A stretch of 64,000 nt of DNA from Noviherbaspirillum cavernae (GCF_003590875.1 NZ_QYUN01000002.1:1984001-2048000); one strand, 5' to 3'. Positions 27,152 to 37,877 are shown, counted from the stretch's first letter. The notes: a model not told the origin generated them from the sequence alone. A program made the numbers and translations.

Positions 27152-28756
27152 ATGATGAAATTTGATGTCGCGATTGTCGGAAGCGGACTGGCGGGATTGT
27201 CGGTCGCTCTGCATCTCGCCGATACCCGCAAGGTTGTCGTCATTTCCAAGCGCAGCCTGCTCGACGGAGCCAGTAACTGGGCACAAGGCGGCATCGCCGC
27301 CGTGCTCGACTCGGGCGACAGCCACGAGCAGCATATTTCGGACACCTTGATTGCCGGTGCCGGCTTGTGCGACGAGGGAGCGACCCGCCACATCGTCGAA
27401 CACGGCCGCGAAGCGATCGAATGGCTGATCGAACAAGGCGTTCCATTCACACGCGATGCCACGGCGGAACTTGGCTATCACCTGACACGCGAAGGTGGTC
27501 ACAGCCAGCGCCGCATCATTCATGCCGCCGACGCGACGGGACACGCGGTACAGGTGACGCTGGAACAGAAAGTGCGTTCCCACCCCAATATCACCATCCT
27601 CGAAGACCATTGCGCAATCGACGTCATCCGATCCGACAAACTCGATGCCAATGCCGTGCCAAGCTGTCTCGGCCTGTATGTGCAAGAGATTGCCAGCGGC
27701 AAGGTGAAAACGCTGGCGGCGGACCAGACCGTGCTGGCCACGGGCGGTGCGGGGAAGGTCTATCTGTACACCACGAATCCCGATACCGCGACAGGCGACG
27801 GCATCGCGATGGCATGGCGCGCCGGATGCCGCGTTGCGAACATGGAATTCATCCAGTTCCATCCCACGTGCCTCTACCACCCTTACGCGAAATCCTTCCT
27901 GATCAGCGAAGCGGTACGCGGCGAAGGTGGCATACTCAAGCTGCCGGCCGCAGCCGGTAGCGCGGCAGGAAAACGCTTCATGCTCGAGCATGACCCGCGC
28001 GCGGAGCTTGCGCCGCGCGACGTGGTGGCGCGCGCAATCGATTTCGAGATGAAGAAACGCGGCCTCGATTACGTCGAACTCGACATCACGCACCAGCCGC
28101 CGGAATTCCTGAAGACGCATTTCCCGACAATTTACGCACGCTGTCTCGAGCTCGGCATCGACATCACCACCCAACCCATCCCCGTCGTTCCCGCCGCGCA
28201 TTACACCTGCGGCGGTGTCGTGACCGACATGCACGGCCGCACCGATTTGCCGAGCCTGTATGCGATCGGCGAAACCGCCTATACTGGCTTGCACGGCGCC
28301 AATCGGCTGGCGAGCAATTCTCTGCTCGAATGCCTGGTCCTGGGACGTTCAGCAGCCCGGCACATCGAGCAGCAGCCGAAGCCGAAGACGCTCGATCTTC
28401 CCGCATGGGACGAGAGCCGCGTCACCGACGCCGATGAGGAAGTGGTGATCACTCAAAACTGGGACGAGCTGCGTCGCTTCATGTGGAATTACGTCAGCAT
28501 CGTGCGCACCACCAAGAGGCTGGAACGGGCACAGCATCGCATCGGCCTGTTACGAGAGGAAATCTACGAGTACTACTCGCACTTCCGCATCACGCGCGAC
28601 TTGCTGGAGTTGCGCAACCTGGTCGATGTGGCATCGATGATTGTCGACAGCGCATTGTCGCGCCGCGAGAGCCGCGGCTTGCACTACAGTCAGGATTTTC
28701 CGGAAACGCTGCCGAAGGCGCTGCCGACCGTATTGTCACCACCGGCCCGGAAATAG
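27152..28756 (+). CDS. nadB: L-aspartate oxidase
   Basis: This 534-residue FAD enzyme oxidises L-aspartate to iminoaspartate, the first step of de novo NAD synthesis, feeding NadA. The N-terminal dinucleotide motif VGSGLAGL lies at about 9-16, with NWAQGGIAAV, EFIQFHPTC and RLASNSLLECLV all conserved. The C-terminal helical domain is complete. Two adjacent ATGs (27152, 27155) are candidates; the long upstream frame from 27098 was rejected. The gene is convergent with nadC rather than in one operon with nadA-nadC. Confidence 0.95.
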   Translation: MMKFDVAIVGSGLAGLSVALHLADTRKVVVISKRSLLDGASNWAQGGIAAVLDSGDSHEQHISDTLIAGAGLCDEGATRHIVEHGREAIEWLIEQGVPFTRDATAELGYHLTREGGHSQRRIIHAADATGHAVQVTLEQKVRSHPNITILEDHCAIDVIRSDKLDANAVPSCLGLYVQEIASGKVKTLAADQTVLATGGAGKVYLYTTNPDTATGDGIAMAWRAGCRVANMEFIQFHPTCLYHPYAKSFLISEAVRGEGGILKLPAAAGSAAGKRFMLEHDPRAELAPRDVVARAIDFEMKKRGLDYVELDITHQPPEFLKTHFPTIYARCLELGIDITTQPIPVVPAAHYTCGGVVTDMHGRTDLPSLYAIGETAYTGLHGANRLASNSLLECLVLGRSAARHIEQQPKPKTLDLPAWDESRVTDADEEVVITQNWDELRRFMWNYVSIVRTTKRLERAQHRIGLLREEIYEYYSHFRITRDLLELRNLVDVASMIVDSALSRRESRGLHYSQDFPETLPKALPTVLSPPARK

Positions 28757-28771
28757 AAGTTCTGTCTTGAA

Positions 28772-28799
28772 CGTGCTGCCAGATTCACCTGGCAGCACG
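28772..28799. terminator. hairpin between convergent nadB and nadC
   Basis: A perfect 11-bp inverted repeat (CGTGCTGCCAG / CTGGCAGCACG) with a 6-base loop sits 16 bases after the nadB stop. It has no U-tract in either direction, so it may act as a bidirectional transcript end-protecting hairpin or a weak terminator. Confidence 0.6.
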
Positions 28800-28834
28800 G
28801 CTGGCGGAAAAGCACGCCCTTGGCGGGCGCGGCG

Positions 28835-29701
28835 CTAGCCGACGATCCGCAACGAATAGTCCGTCGCCTGCACGTCCTTCGTCAGGCTGCCGATCGAAAT
28901 GCGGTCAACGCCGGTCTCGGCAAAGGCCCGCACCGACTCCATGTTGATGCCGCCGGACGCCTCCAGCACGGCCCTGCCGTCGGTAATCTTCACGGCTTCG
29001 CGCATCGCATCCAGCGTAAAGTTGTCGAGCAGGATGGACACGGCTCCGGCTTGCAATGCCTCCTCCAGTTCCGTCAGCGATTCGACTTCGATCTGAATCG
29101 ACACGCCGGCGTTCAGCCTTTGCGCCGCCTGCATCGCAGCCGTAATACCACCGGCGGCAGCGATATGGTTTTCCTTGATCAGAATGCCGTCGTACAACGC
29201 AAGACGCTGGTTCTGCCCGCCGCCGACACGCACTGCATACTTCTGCGCGAGGCGCAGCCCCGGCAGCGTCTTGCGCGTATCGAGAATCGCCGCACGCGTA
29301 CCCTGGATCACATCAACGTACTTTCGCGTCGCACTTGCCACGCCGGACATCAACTGCAGGAAATTCAGCGCGCCGCGTTCGGCGGTCAGCAAAGCCCGCG
29401 CCGGCGCTTCGATCGCACATACTTCGCTATCGGCGGCCATCATTGCACCTTCCGCGAACCGCCATTCGATGCGAATGTGAGGATCGAGCTGCTTCATCAC
29501 GCCTTCAAACCACGGTGCGCCGCACAACACCGCAGGCTCGCGCACGATCACGCGCGCCTTCACCCATTCACTCGCCGGCACCAGCTTCCCGGTCACATCG
29601 CCGGTTCCGACGTCTTCCGCGAGTGCCGCATTGATGTTGTTCTCAAACGCTGTTGCAAGCGCCGCGTCGAACGGCGCAAAAGGATTCTGCAAAGTACTCA
29701 T
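28835..29701 (-). CDS. nadC: nicotinate-nucleotide pyrophosphorylase (carboxylating)
   Basis: This 288-residue quinolinate phosphoribosyltransferase turns quinolinate and PRPP into nicotinate mononucleotide. Conserved segments are [50 protein letters not shown] and EASGGI. The ATG at 29701 overlaps the nadA stop as ATGA; the longer frame upstream lies inside nadA and was rejected. It is the third enzyme of de novo NAD synthesis and is translationally coupled to the second. Confidence 0.96.
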   Translation of the reverse strand: MSTLQNPFAPFDAALATAFENNINAALAEDVGTGDVTGKLVPASEWVKARVIVREPAVLCGAPWFEGVMKQLDPHIRIEWRFAEGAMMAADSEVCAIEAPARALLTAERGALNFLQLMSGVASATRKYVDVIQGTRAAILDTRKTLPGLRLAQKYAVRVGGGQNQRLALYDGILIKENHIAAAGGITAAMQAAQRLNAGVSIQIEVESLTELEEALQAGAVSILLDNFTLDAMREAVKITDGRAVLEASGGINMESVRAFAETGVDRISIGSLTKDVQATDYSLRIVG

Positions 29702-30837
29702 GCCGGGCCGATTCCTGCAAACAGTTTTTGTTCTTTGGCGAGATCGCTGCCTGGACGGACATTGGCTTTTTGCCTGGCGGCGAAATCGAGCATGCGGTCG
29801 ATGCACTTGTACGCCTGACGGCCGGTCTCGGGATCAACATGAACTTCATTCCGGCCCGACTCAAGCACATCGGCCAGATTCTGCAAACCGTTCATCGCCA
29901 TCCACGGGCAATGCGCGCAGCTCTTGCACGTCGCGCTGTTGCCGGCGGTCGGCGCATCGATGAATGTCTTGCCGGGTGCCGCCATCCTCATCTTGTGCAG
30001 AATGCCGTTGTCGGTCGCCACGATGAACTCGGTCGCATCCAGGCTGCGCGCCGCCGCGATCAGCTGCGAGGTCGAGCCGACGACATCCGCCTGCGCAACC
30101 ACCGCTTCCGGCGATTCCGGATGCACCAGTACCTTCGCACGCGGATGCTCTTTCCTCATCAATTCGAGTTCAACGCCCTTGAACTCGTCGTGCACGAGAC
30201 ACGAGCCCTGCCACAACAGCATGTCGGCGCCGGTCTTTTTTTGAATGTAGCTGCCCAGATGCTTGTCGGGCGCCCACAGGATCTTTTTGCCTTGCGCATG
30301 CAGATGTTCCACGATCTGCAATCCGATAGACGATGTCACCATCCAGTCCGCGCGCGCTTTCACGGCTGCACTGGTATTGGCATACACCACCACGGTACGG
30401 TCGGGATGCGCATCGCAAAACGCCGCGAATTCATCCGCAGGGCAACCCAGATCGAGCGAACAGGTCGCATCAAGATCAGGCATCAGCACGCGTTTTTCCG
30501 GACTCAGTATCTTTGCGGTCTCGCCCATGAAGCGAACACCCGCCACCACCAATGTCTTCGCAGGATGATCGCGGCCGAAACGGGCCATCTCCAGCGAGTC
30601 TGACACGCAGCCGCCGGTCTCTTCGGCCAGATCCTGCAAATCGGCATCGACGTAATAGTGTGCGACCAGTACCGCCTGCTTTTCCTTGAGGAGCCGCTTG
30701 ATGCGCTCCTTGAGCGCCTTTCTTTCCGCCTGCGACTGCTCCTGAGGCACACGCGCCCACGCGTCGGCTGTACAACTCGTACCCGCGCTCATTTGAGGCC
30801 GCTCGAACTCGACGATTTTGATAGATTGAGTCTGCAT
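29698..30837 (-). CDS. nadA: quinolinate synthase
   Basis: This 379-residue [4Fe-4S] enzyme condenses iminoaspartate with dihydroxyacetone phosphate to quinolinate. Cluster-ligand regions are visible: Cys in [15 protein letters not shown], Cys in GSCLVHDEF, and the [13 protein letters not shown] segment near the C-terminus of the catalytic core. [15 protein letters not shown] and [11 protein letters not shown] are family hallmarks. The length fits the long (E. coli-type) class. It has a long upstream region with a strong hairpin. Confidence 0.96.
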   Translation of the reverse strand: MQTQSIKIVEFERPQMSAGTSCTADAWARVPQEQSQAERKALKERIKRLLKEKQAVLVAHYYVDADLQDLAEETGGCVSDSLEMARFGRDHPAKTLVVAGVRFMGETAKILSPEKRVLMPDLDATCSLDLGCPADEFAAFCDAHPDRTVVVYANTSAAVKARADWMVTSSIGLQIVEHLHAQGKKILWAPDKHLGSYIQKKTGADMLLWQGSCLVHDEFKGVELELMRKEHPRAKVLVHPESPEAVVAQADVVGSTSQLIAAARSLDATEFIVATDNGILHKMRMAAPGKTFIDAPTAGNSATCKSCAHCPWMAMNGLQNLADVLESGRNEVHVDPETGRQAYKCIDRMLDFAARQKANVRPGSDLAKEQKLFAGIGPA

Positions 30838-30895
30838 AGATTCTTAAAACATCATTCAGGGCACATCGCACTACCGCGCCCGCAACAATCAGGAT

Positions 30896-30923
30896 ACTCA
30901 ATCCCTCTTTCGAGCGGTTGAGT
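30896..30923 (-). promoter_or_regulatory. GNRA-capped hairpin upstream of nadA
   Basis: The 12-bp helix (11 of 12 positions pair, one wobble) closes a loop that reads GAAA on the minus strand, a classic GNRA tetraloop flanked by CTC/GAG. It lies about 59 bases before the nadA start in that strand's likely leader. This suggests a structured RNA leader; it does not match the NAD-sensing nadA riboswitch as I know it. Confidence 0.4.
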
Positions 30924-31066
30924 CCTATTTACAGCTTATATTGGATTCACTTTTCGTGCCGACGAAACGGAAGGGATGGGATTGTCAGTGGTCTGCCACA
31001 GCTTGTCAGGTATATGGGAATGCGTCTTTGAATATGAAATGCCTTTTTTTGCAACACGCATAAATA

Positions 31067-31095
31067 TTTACGTGCGGCAAAATCGGTAGCATACT
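31067..31095 (+). promoter_or_regulatory. possible sigma-70 promoter for the gene at 31223
   Basis: TTTACG (31067-31072) and CATACT (31090-31095) each match four of six consensus positions at 17-base spacing. Transcription would start near 31102, giving a leader of about 120 bases that contains the nested stem described next. Confidence 0.35.
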
Positions 31096-31122
31096 GGGCT
31101 CCATAATAATCATAACCATGGA

Positions 31123-31188
31123 GACACCCCTCATTTCAAATGGTCAATTCTATACGTTGCGCCTTGGAATTGACAAACCGTGGGTGTC
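31123..31188 (+). promoter_or_regulatory. nested two-stem leader structure
   Basis: The outer arms GACACCC (31123-31129) and GGGTGTC (31182-31188) enclose the inner arms GTCAATTC (31143-31150) and GAATTGAC (31167-31174). All pairs are exact. It precedes the gene at 31223, which has no clear Shine-Dalgarno sequence, so a regulated leader is possible. Confidence 0.4.
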
Positions 31189-31222
31189 GCTTTCTCGCGC
31201 TGTATTTTTCTAATGAAAAAGC

Positions 31223-31789
31223 ATGCCTATGACGAATTCCGTTTTCGACAAGACCGAGAAAGGCCGTGAAGAAATCGCGACACGGAAACATCACCTCGCG
31301 CACCGGCTGCGGACATTACTGCTGTTATTCGACGGCAAACATGCGACCGAAGACATACTGGAAAAAGTATCCGGAATCGGGCTGAATCACGCGAACATCG
31401 GTGAGCTTCTGGCCGAGGGTTTCATCCACATCACACAGACCGGCGCACAGGAATCCGCCGAAACGCCAACGCCGCAGCCACCCGCGCAACAGCAACCGGA
31501 ACCGCATGCCGGGCGCACCCTTGCGAACGGCGAGAGCCAGTTCGAGGCGATCTATCATTTTTACACCGAAACCATCAAGAGCACGATCGGCCTGCGCGGT
31601 TACGCGTTGCAGCTCAAGGTAGAACGCGCGGGTTCGCTTGACGAATTTCGCGCCCTGCGGCAGCAGTATCTGGAGGCAGTCTTGAAAGCCAAGGGCAGCG
31701 AAACCGCGAAAGCATTGAAGATGCGGCTCGATGAAGTGCTGTACCTCGGCGAGAGCGCACCGCCATTGACCACGATCGCCGGCCTCTGA
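31223..31789 (+). CDS. hypothetical protein, possible winged-helix N-terminus
   Basis: This 188-residue cytoplasmic protein is not assigned to a family. Residues 5-70 are helical and rich in ionic residues (KTEKGREEIATRKHHLAHRLRTLLLLFDG, split by eye into two helices). A segment EDILEKVSGIGLNHANIGELLAEGFI then resembles a small winged-helix unit. Residues about 72-97 are a Pro/Gln/Glu linker, and the C-terminal 85 residues are predicted helical. I recall similar sequences with KGREEIATR in related Burkholderiales. Start ATG 31223 (alternative 31229); no good SD. A bidirectional terminator follows. Confidence 0.7.
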   Translation: MPMTNSVFDKTEKGREEIATRKHHLAHRLRTLLLLFDGKHATEDILEKVSGIGLNHANIGELLAEGFIHITQTGAQESAETPTPQPPAQQQPEPHAGRTLANGESQFEAIYHFYTETIKSTIGLRGYALQLKVERAGSLDEFRALRQQYLEAVLKAKGSETAKALKMRLDEVLYLGESAPPLTTIAGL

Positions 31790-31817
31790 TCGAACCGAAC
31801 CGGCAACTGCAGCCGAT

Positions 31818-31853
31818 AAAAAACGGCAACGGTTTATGTCCGTTGCCGTTTTT
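31818..31853. terminator. bidirectional intrinsic terminator
   Basis: The arms (A-rich run plus ACGGCAACGG, and CCGTTGCCGT plus T-run) form a 14-bp stem with a 7-base loop and a U-tract on both strands. It lies between the hypothetical gene and the end of ybiT, which converge. Confidence 0.92.
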
Positions 31854-31873
31854 GATCACGCAGAAAGACCGGA

Positions 31874-33472
31874 TTATTCGATGCCCTGGCTGCTCAGATA
31901 ATCTTCATAACTGCCCTGGAAGTCGATGATCTCGCCATCCTTCACTTCCAGCACGCGCGTGGCAAGCGAAGACACGAATTCGCGGTCGTGCGACACGAAG
32001 ATCAACGTGCCTGCATATTTTTCCAGCGCGATGTTGAGCGACTCGATCGACTCCATATCCATGTGATTGGTCGGCTCGTCCAGCAGCATCACGTTATGGC
32101 GGCCCAGCATGAGTTTGCCGTACATCATGCGTCCCTTTTCGCCGCCCGATAAGACTTTCACGGTTTTTTTCACATCGTCGCCGCTGAACAGCAGCCGTCC
32201 GAGAATGGAGCGGACCGCTTGGTCATCGTCGCCCTCCTTGGTCCACTGCCCCATCCAGTCGGTCAGGTTCTTGTCAGTCGCAAAATCCTGCGTCGGATCC
32301 TGCGGCATGTAGCCGACGTTGGCATTCTCGGCCCATTTCACCGTGCCGTGATCGACTTGCATATCACCGATTTCACCAGCGATAGAGCGCAGGAGCGTCG
32401 TCTTGCCGGCGCCGTTGGCGCCGATGATGGCAATCTTCTCGCCGGCTTCCACCAGGATGTTGAAATTCTTGAAAATGCTGCGATCGTACGCCTTCGACAA
32501 GCTCTCCGCCTCGACCGCCTGACGATGCAATTTCTTCTCGCCTTCAAAGCGGACAAAGGGATTCTGGCGGCTGGACGGCTTGACGTCTTCCATCTTGATC
32601 TTGTCAATCTGCTTTGCGCGGGAAGTCGCCTGCCGCGCCTTCGACTTGTTCGCAGAGAAGCGGCGCACGAAATCCTGCAATTCAGCGACGCGCTCCTTCG
32701 CCTTGGCGTTTGCCGCGAGTTGCTGCGCACGCGCCTGTGACGAGGCCAGCATGTAGTCGTCGTAGTTGCCCGGATAAACCTTCAACGTGCCATAGTCCAT
32801 GTCCGCCATGTGCGTGCAGACCTGGTTCAGGAAGTGACGATCGTGCGAGATGATGATCATCGTGGAATTGCGCTCGTTCAGCACATTTTCCAGCCAGCGA
32901 ATGGTATTGATGTCGAGGTTGTTGGTCGGCTCGTCGAGCAGCAGAATATCGGGATTCGAAAACAGCGCCTGCGCAAGCAATACCCGCAGCTTCCAGCCAG
33001 GGGCGACGTTGCTCATCGGCCCTTGATGTTGCTCGATCGGCACACCCACGCCCAACAGCAACTCCCCGGCGCGCGCTTCAGCGGTGTAACCATCGTACTC
33101 GGCGAATTTCGCTTCGAGGTCAGCCGCGCGCATGTAGTCATCATCGGTTGCATCGGGATTGGCATAAATGGCATCGCGCTCGCTCATCGCCGCCCACATT
33201 TCTGTGTGGCCCATCATCACAACATCCAGCACGCGCATTTCTTCGAATGCGAACTGATCCTGACGCAGCTTACCCAGACGCTCATTCGGGTCGAGCATGA
33301 CAGTGCCTGAAGTCTGCTCCAGATCGCCGCCAAGGATTTTCATGAACGTGGATTTGCCGCAACCGTTCGCGCCGATCAGGCCATAGCGATTGCCGTCGCC
33401 GAATTTGACGGAGATATTTTCAAACAACGGCTTGGGGCCGAACTGCATCGTAATGTTGGCGGTGGAAAGCAC
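31874..33472 (-). CDS. ybiT: ABC-F family ATPase YbiT
   Basis: This 532-residue soluble protein has two ABC ATPase domains and no membrane part, the ABC-F class that acts on ribosomes. It follows E. coli YbiT almost word for word: [27 protein letters not shown] (first P-loop, about 35), [26 protein letters not shown], second P-loop [18 protein letters not shown]. The linker between the domains is basic, as expected for tRNA contact. The start codon is GTG at 33472 with AAAGG upstream. It is monocistronic, with its own promoter region of about 100 bases. Confidence 0.95.
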   Translation of the reverse strand: MLSTANITMQFGPKPLFENISVKFGDGNRYGLIGANGCGKSTFMKILGGDLEQTSGTVMLDPNERLGKLRQDQFAFEEMRVLDVVMMGHTEMWAAMSERDAIYANPDATDDDYMRAADLEAKFAEYDGYTAEARAGELLLGVGVPIEQHQGPMSNVAPGWKLRVLLAQALFSNPDILLLDEPTNNLDINTIRWLENVLNERNSTMIIISHDRHFLNQVCTHMADMDYGTLKVYPGNYDDYMLASSQARAQQLAANAKAKERVAELQDFVRRFSANKSKARQATSRAKQIDKIKMEDVKPSSRQNPFVRFEGEKKLHRQAVEAESLSKAYDRSIFKNFNILVEAGEKIAIIGANGAGKTTLLRSIAGEIGDMQVDHGTVKWAENANVGYMPQDPTQDFATDKNLTDWMGQWTKEGDDDQAVRSILGRLLFSGDDVKKTVKVLSGGEKGRMMYGKLMLGRHNVMLLDEPTNHMDMESIESLNIALEKYAGTLIFVSHDREFVSSLATRVLEVKDGEIIDFQGSYEDYLSSQGIE

Positions 33473-33578
33473 TGAAAAAGCCTTTACTGTAAAGAATTCG
33501 AATAACCGTACATTTTACCATTGCGCAGGGCTGCCTCTGCTGCAGCAGCAAGCATGCGCAAGCGCAAAAATTAACAGA

Positions 33579-34535
33579 CTACCAATTGGTCAATGACAAG
33601 AAAGGATACCCACTCATCGTCAAACGGATGCTCTCTCCATTCGACACAAGATGCGCGGTGCAACCAACCGGCAATGTCACCTTGTCGCGAATGTGCCCGA
33701 AAGGCAGACCAGTCAGTACCGGCACATTCAACTGCGCCCTGAGGTAGGCAAGCATTGCCGCGAAGTCATAACCATTGTCGTAGTCGCTCAAGCGGTAGTT
33801 CGAAAAATCCCCGAACACGATCGCTTTCTGGCGCGACAAGACGCCTGCATGAAACAGCTGGAGCAACATGCGCTCGACACGGTACGGATGCTCGTTGATG
33901 TCTTCCACAAACAGGATACCGTTATCGATTTGCGGCAGATAAGGCGTACCCGCCAAATGCGCCAGCATGGCCAGATTACCGCCCCACAGCACGCCGCTGA
34001 CGTCAACGACGGGATTCTCCCGCACCTCAAATCGGACTGTGCATTCAGGATTGCGCAAGCATTGCCAGAAATGATGCAACGTGAAGTCACTCGGTTCCGG
34101 ACGCGAAAAATCATCGCAGATCATCGGTCCGGAAAAGCTGACGGCGCCGGTCCGCACCAGCAATCCCATTTGAAATGCGGTGAAATCGCTATGCCCGACG
34201 AACAGTTTTCCGCTGGCCGCCAGCATGCTGAAGTCGATGGCGTGCAGCAAGCGCGACATGCCGTAACCGCCGCGCAACGACAAGACGACTTGTATGTCAG
34301 GATCATTTGCTGCGGCATGAATCTGCCCAATGCGGGCATCGTCCGTACCTCCGAAGCGCTGATGCTTCGCCGCAGGCTCGTAATAGCTCTTCACATGGCA
34401 ACCATACGATGCCAGCAACGCCTCGGCGCGCGATAGCGCCATCTCATCAGGCGCATAGCCGCCCGGTGCAACAATCGCCACGCCGACACCGGCGCAAACG
34501 CCATCGTTCACGAACATCGATCCAGCCAGGTGCAT
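33579..34535 (-). CDS. ldcA: muramoyltetrapeptide (LD-) carboxypeptidase
   Basis: This 318-residue S66 peptidase removes D-Ala from recycled murein tetrapeptides in the cytoplasm. Ser nucleophile region: GHSDFTAFQMGLL (about 115). The Glu and His of the triad fall in the FVEDINEHPYRVERMLLQL region and in GLPFGHIRDKVTLP. Strong parallels with E. coli LdcA run through the whole length. Start ATG 34535, with ATG 34517 an alternative; neither has a good SD. It is 15 bases downstream of tadA, at the end of the guaB-tadA row. Confidence 0.93.
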   Translation of the reverse strand: MHLAGSMFVNDGVCAGVGVAIVAPGGYAPDEMALSRAEALLASYGCHVKSYYEPAAKHQRFGGTDDARIGQIHAAANDPDIQVVLSLRGGYGMSRLLHAIDFSMLAASGKLFVGHSDFTAFQMGLLVRTGAVSFSGPMICDDFSRPEPSDFTLHHFWQCLRNPECTVRFEVRENPVVDVSGVLWGGNLAMLAHLAGTPYLPQIDNGILFVEDINEHPYRVERMLLQLFHAGVLSRQKAIVFGDFSNYRLSDYDNGYDFAAMLAYLRAQLNVPVLTGLPFGHIRDKVTLPVGCTAHLVSNGESIRLTMSGYPFLSLTNW

Positions 34536-34550
34536 CGCATTGGGAGCGTA

Positions 34551-35042
<492 letters not shown>

Positions 35043-35489
35043 TCAGTCTGCGGTGATCTCGGCCCAGCAATTGGGCGTTTCGTGCAGCACCAGTTTTTGC
35101 AGTCGCAGCCCGGTACCGTAGCGGTCCTGATAAGCAGCCTTCAATAGGTTGAACGCGGTCCGCGCGAGATTTTCGACTGTGGGGATGCTGTCGATGATGA
35201 CAGTCTTGTGTCCGGGAATGCTTTCAAGAAATTCGCGAACGGCACTGTCCTTTTTATAGACGAGAAAAGCATGATCCCAGACATCGACCAGATGCTGCTT
35301 CGCCAATGCCTTCACATCGGAGAAATCCATGATCATGCCATTGTCGGAACTGCCTTCCTCCTCGATCACTGCCCCCGCGAGCGTGATCTCCACGGTATAG
35401 CGATGTCCATGGAGATTGCGGCATTGGCTCTTGTGATCGGGAATTCGATGTCCTGCATCGAATTCAAGCTTGCGGGTAATAGTAAGCAT
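35043..35489 (-). CDS. queD: 6-carboxy-5,6,7,8-tetrahydropterin synthase
   Basis: This 148-residue member of the 6-pyruvoyltetrahydropterin synthase fold is the second step of queuosine precursor synthesis (7,8-dihydroneopterin triphosphate to carboxytetrahydropterin). Zinc ligands are His14, His27 and His29, and the catalytic Cys23 is in CRNLHGH. The start at 35489 (MLTITRKLEFDAGH) was chosen because the longer frame lies in queE. It begins 8 bases after the queE stop. Confidence 0.95.
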   Translation of the reverse strand: MLTITRKLEFDAGHRIPDHKSQCRNLHGHRYTVEITLAGAVIEEEGSSDNGMIMDFSDVKALAKQHLVDVWDHAFLVYKKDSAVREFLESIPGHKTVIIDSIPTVENLARTAFNLLKAAYQDRYGTGLRLQKLVLHETPNCWAEITAD

Positions 35490-35497
35490 GGCAAGAC

Positions 35498-36133
35498 TCA
35501 AGGTATTTGTAGAAGCTTGTGCGTTTGCAGACTCAGCTTCCACTTCGGGTTTTTCTTGCAGATTTCGATGGCAAGGCGCGTATTGCTTTCGACTCGCGGA
35601 CCGTCCATCGGCTGGATGTAGAAATTGTCGAATTCCAGCTGTTCATAGGCCTCAAGTGTTTGATTGTCCTGTGGAATGACGACCTTCAGCTCATTTCCTT
35701 TGCGAACCCGAAGCTCGGAGCCGACTTTGGGACTCACGCAAACCCAATCCACGCCGTGCGGGACCGTCAGGGTGCCATTGGTTTCTATCGCGACTTCAAA
35801 ACCGTATTCATGCATGCTCTTGATCAACGCATCATCGAGTTGCAGCAGCGGCTCTCCACCGGTGAAGACAACAAATTTGCTCGAAGGATACATCGCGGGC
35901 CAAAGTTCGTTGATCGTCCGCGCGAGATTGTCACTATCGGCATATTTGCCGCCCAGCTCGCCGTCTGTTCCCACAAAATCCGTATCGCAAAACCTGCATA
36001 CTGCGGTCGCGCGGTCACTCTCCCTCCCCGACCACAGATTGCAGCCAGAGAATCGGCAAAATACCGCCGGGCGACCGGCATGCGTGCCTTCGCCCTGCAA
36101 GGTGTAGAAAATTTCTTTAACGCTGTAAGTCAA
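35498..36133 (-). CDS. queE: 7-carboxy-7-deazaguanine synthase
   Basis: This 211-residue radical SAM enzyme forms CDG from carboxytetrahydropterin. The cluster motif is CX14CX2C (Cys31, Cys46, Cys49), the insertion form known from Burkholderia multivorans QueE, rather than the common CX3CX2C. GEPLLQLD and TNGT are the SAM-binding landmarks. No ATG exists near the family start; TTG at 36133 (TYSVKEIFYTLQGEG) fits best, with another TTG at 36151 possible. It lies between guaA and queD on the same strand. The precursor enzymes FolE and QueC are not in the window. Confidence 0.93.
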   Translation of the reverse strand: MTYSVKEIFYTLQGEGTHAGRPAVFCRFSGCNLWSGRESDRATAVCRFCDTDFVGTDGELGGKYADSDNLARTINELWPAMYPSSKFVVFTGGEPLLQLDDALIKSMHEYGFEVAIETNGTLTVPHGVDWVCVSPKVGSELRVRKGNELKVVIPQDNQTLEAYEQLEFDNFYIQPMDGPRVESNTRLAIEICKKNPKWKLSLQTHKLLQIP

Positions 36134-36296
36134 GGTTTGTCTCTGCCGCAATTCGAATACGGTGACGCTCCGATTTTGAAACAGGAGAAAAAATCATCCT
36201 GTTCCAATCCCGGCATGCGATGGCATACGACCACGAGACGACTTGCGCCGCCCCGCAACCGATTATTGCATCAGGTCTGGCGGAAAATCAGGCGGA

Positions 36297-37877
36297 TCAT
36301 TCCCACTCGATCGTGGCGGGCGGTTTTCCGGAAATGTCGTACACCACGCGATTGATGCCCCGCACTTCGTTGATGATGCGATTCGACACCTTGCCCAGCA
36401 AGTCGTGCGGCAAATGCGCCCAATGCGCAGTCATGAAATCCTGCGTCTGCACGGCGCGCAGCGCAACGACGTACTCATACGTCCGTCCATCTCCCATGAC
36501 GCCGACCGACTTCACCGGCAGGAAAACGGCGAAGGCCTGACTGGTCTTGTCATACCAGGACTTGCCCTCCTCATCCTTGGTAGCGCGCAGTTCATCAATG
36601 AAGATGGCGTCCGCACGGCGCAGCAAGTCCGCGTAGTCCTTTTTCACTTCACCCAGAATCCGTACGCCAAGGCCAGGGCCGGGGAACGGATGGCGATACA
36701 CCATGTCGTGCGGCAGGCCGAGCGCCACACCGAGTTCTCGCACTTCATCCTTGAAGAGCTCGCGCAGCGGCTCCAGCAGCTTCAGATTCAAGGTTTCAGG
36801 CAATCCACCGACGTTGTGGTGGCTCTTGATCGTGTGCGCGGTTTTCTTTCCCTTGCCTGCGCTTTCGATCACATCCGGGTAAATCGTGCCTTGAGCCAGC
36901 CACTTCGCATTTTTCAGTTTGCCCGCTTCAGCCTGGAACACCTCGACGAATTCGCGTCCGATGATTTTCCGTTTGGCTTCGGGGTCGCTCACGCCGGCAA
37001 GCTGTCCCATGAACTGCTCGGTGGCATCGACATGAACCACCTTCACGCCGAGATTTTTTCCGAACATGTTCATCACCATCGTGCCTTCATCCAGCCGCAA
37101 CAGGCCGTGATCGACAAACACACAGGTGAGCTGATCGCCAATGGCCCTGTGGATCAACGCAGCAGCAACGCTGCTGTCGACGCCACCGGACAGGCCGAGA
37201 ATGACCTCATCATTACCGACCTGCTTGCGAATTGCTTCGACCGCCTCGGCAATATAGTCGGGCATGTTCCAATCCGATTTGCAGCCGCAGATTTCATGCA
37301 CAAAACGGCCGAGAATCGCCTTGCCTTGCAGCGTGTGTGTCACTTCCGGATGGAACTGAACCGCATACAGCTTGCGCGTCTCGTCAGCCATGGCGGCAAC
37401 GGGGCAATTGTCTGTCGACGCCATCAGCTTGAATCCAGGCGGCATCTCGTTGATCTTGTCGCCATGGCTCATCCAGACTTTCAGCATGCCGTGTCCCTCG
37501 GAAGTCACGAAGTCGCTGATTCCATTGAGCAATGTCGTATGGCCACGCGCGCGCACTTCAGCGTAACCGAATTCACGCACCTTGCCCATTTCCACCTTGC
37601 CTCCAAGCTGCTCTGCCATCGTCTGCATGCCATAGCAGATTCCCAGCACGGGCACGCCGGCATCAAACACGGCCTGCGGCGCGCGTGGCGTATCCCCTTC
37701 GGTAACGGAGTTGGGCCCGCCGGACAAAATGATGCCGGCCGCGCCGTAATTGCGCACGAATTCGTCGCTCACATCATATGGATAGACTTCCGAAAAGACG
37801 CCTGCCTCACGCACGCGCCGGGCGATCAACTGGGTAACCTGGGAACCGAAATCGAGGATGAGAATTTTGGAGTGCAT
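36297..37877 (-). CDS. guaA: GMP synthase (glutamine-hydrolysing)
   Basis: This 526-residue two-domain enzyme has a class I amidotransferase with Cys81 in GICYGMQ and FHPEVTHT, an ATP-pyrophosphatase domain with SGGVDSS at about 236, and the C-terminal dimerisation domain ending TIEWE. It converts XMP to GMP, the last step toward GTP. It is 21 bases downstream of the diguanylate cyclase gene and in the same direction as guaB. Confidence 0.98.
   Translation of the reverse strand: MHSKILILDFGSQVTQLIARRVREAGVFSEVYPYDVSDEFVRNYGAAGIILSGGPNSVTEGDTPRAPQAVFDAGVPVLGICYGMQTMAEQLGGKVEMGKVREFGYAEVRARGHTTLLNGISDFVTSEGHGMLKVWMSHGDKINEMPPGFKLMASTDNCPVAAMADETRKLYAVQFHPEVTHTLQGKAILGRFVHEICGCKSDWNMPDYIAEAVEAIRKQVGNDEVILGLSGGVDSSVAAALIHRAIGDQLTCVFVDHGLLRLDEGTMVMNMFGKNLGVKVVHVDATEQFMGQLAGVSDPEAKRKIIGREFVEVFQAEAGKLKNAKWLAQGTIYPDVIESAGKGKKTAHTIKSHHNVGGLPETLNLKLLEPLRELFKDEVRELGVALGLPHDMVYRHPFPGPGLGVRILGEVKKDYADLLRRADAIFIDELRATKDEEGKSWYDKTSQAFAVFLPVKSVGVMGDGRTYEYVVALRAVQTQDFMTAHWAHLPHDLLGKVSNRIINEVRGINRVVYDISGKPPATIEWE

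Noticed and set aside
27083..28294. 403-codon minus-strand open frame
   Set aside because: Antisense of nadB.
36134..36296. preQ1 riboswitch in front of queE
   Set aside because: Only a weak 7-bp hairpin (36180-36203) is present; the preQ1-I/II consensus is not recognisable.
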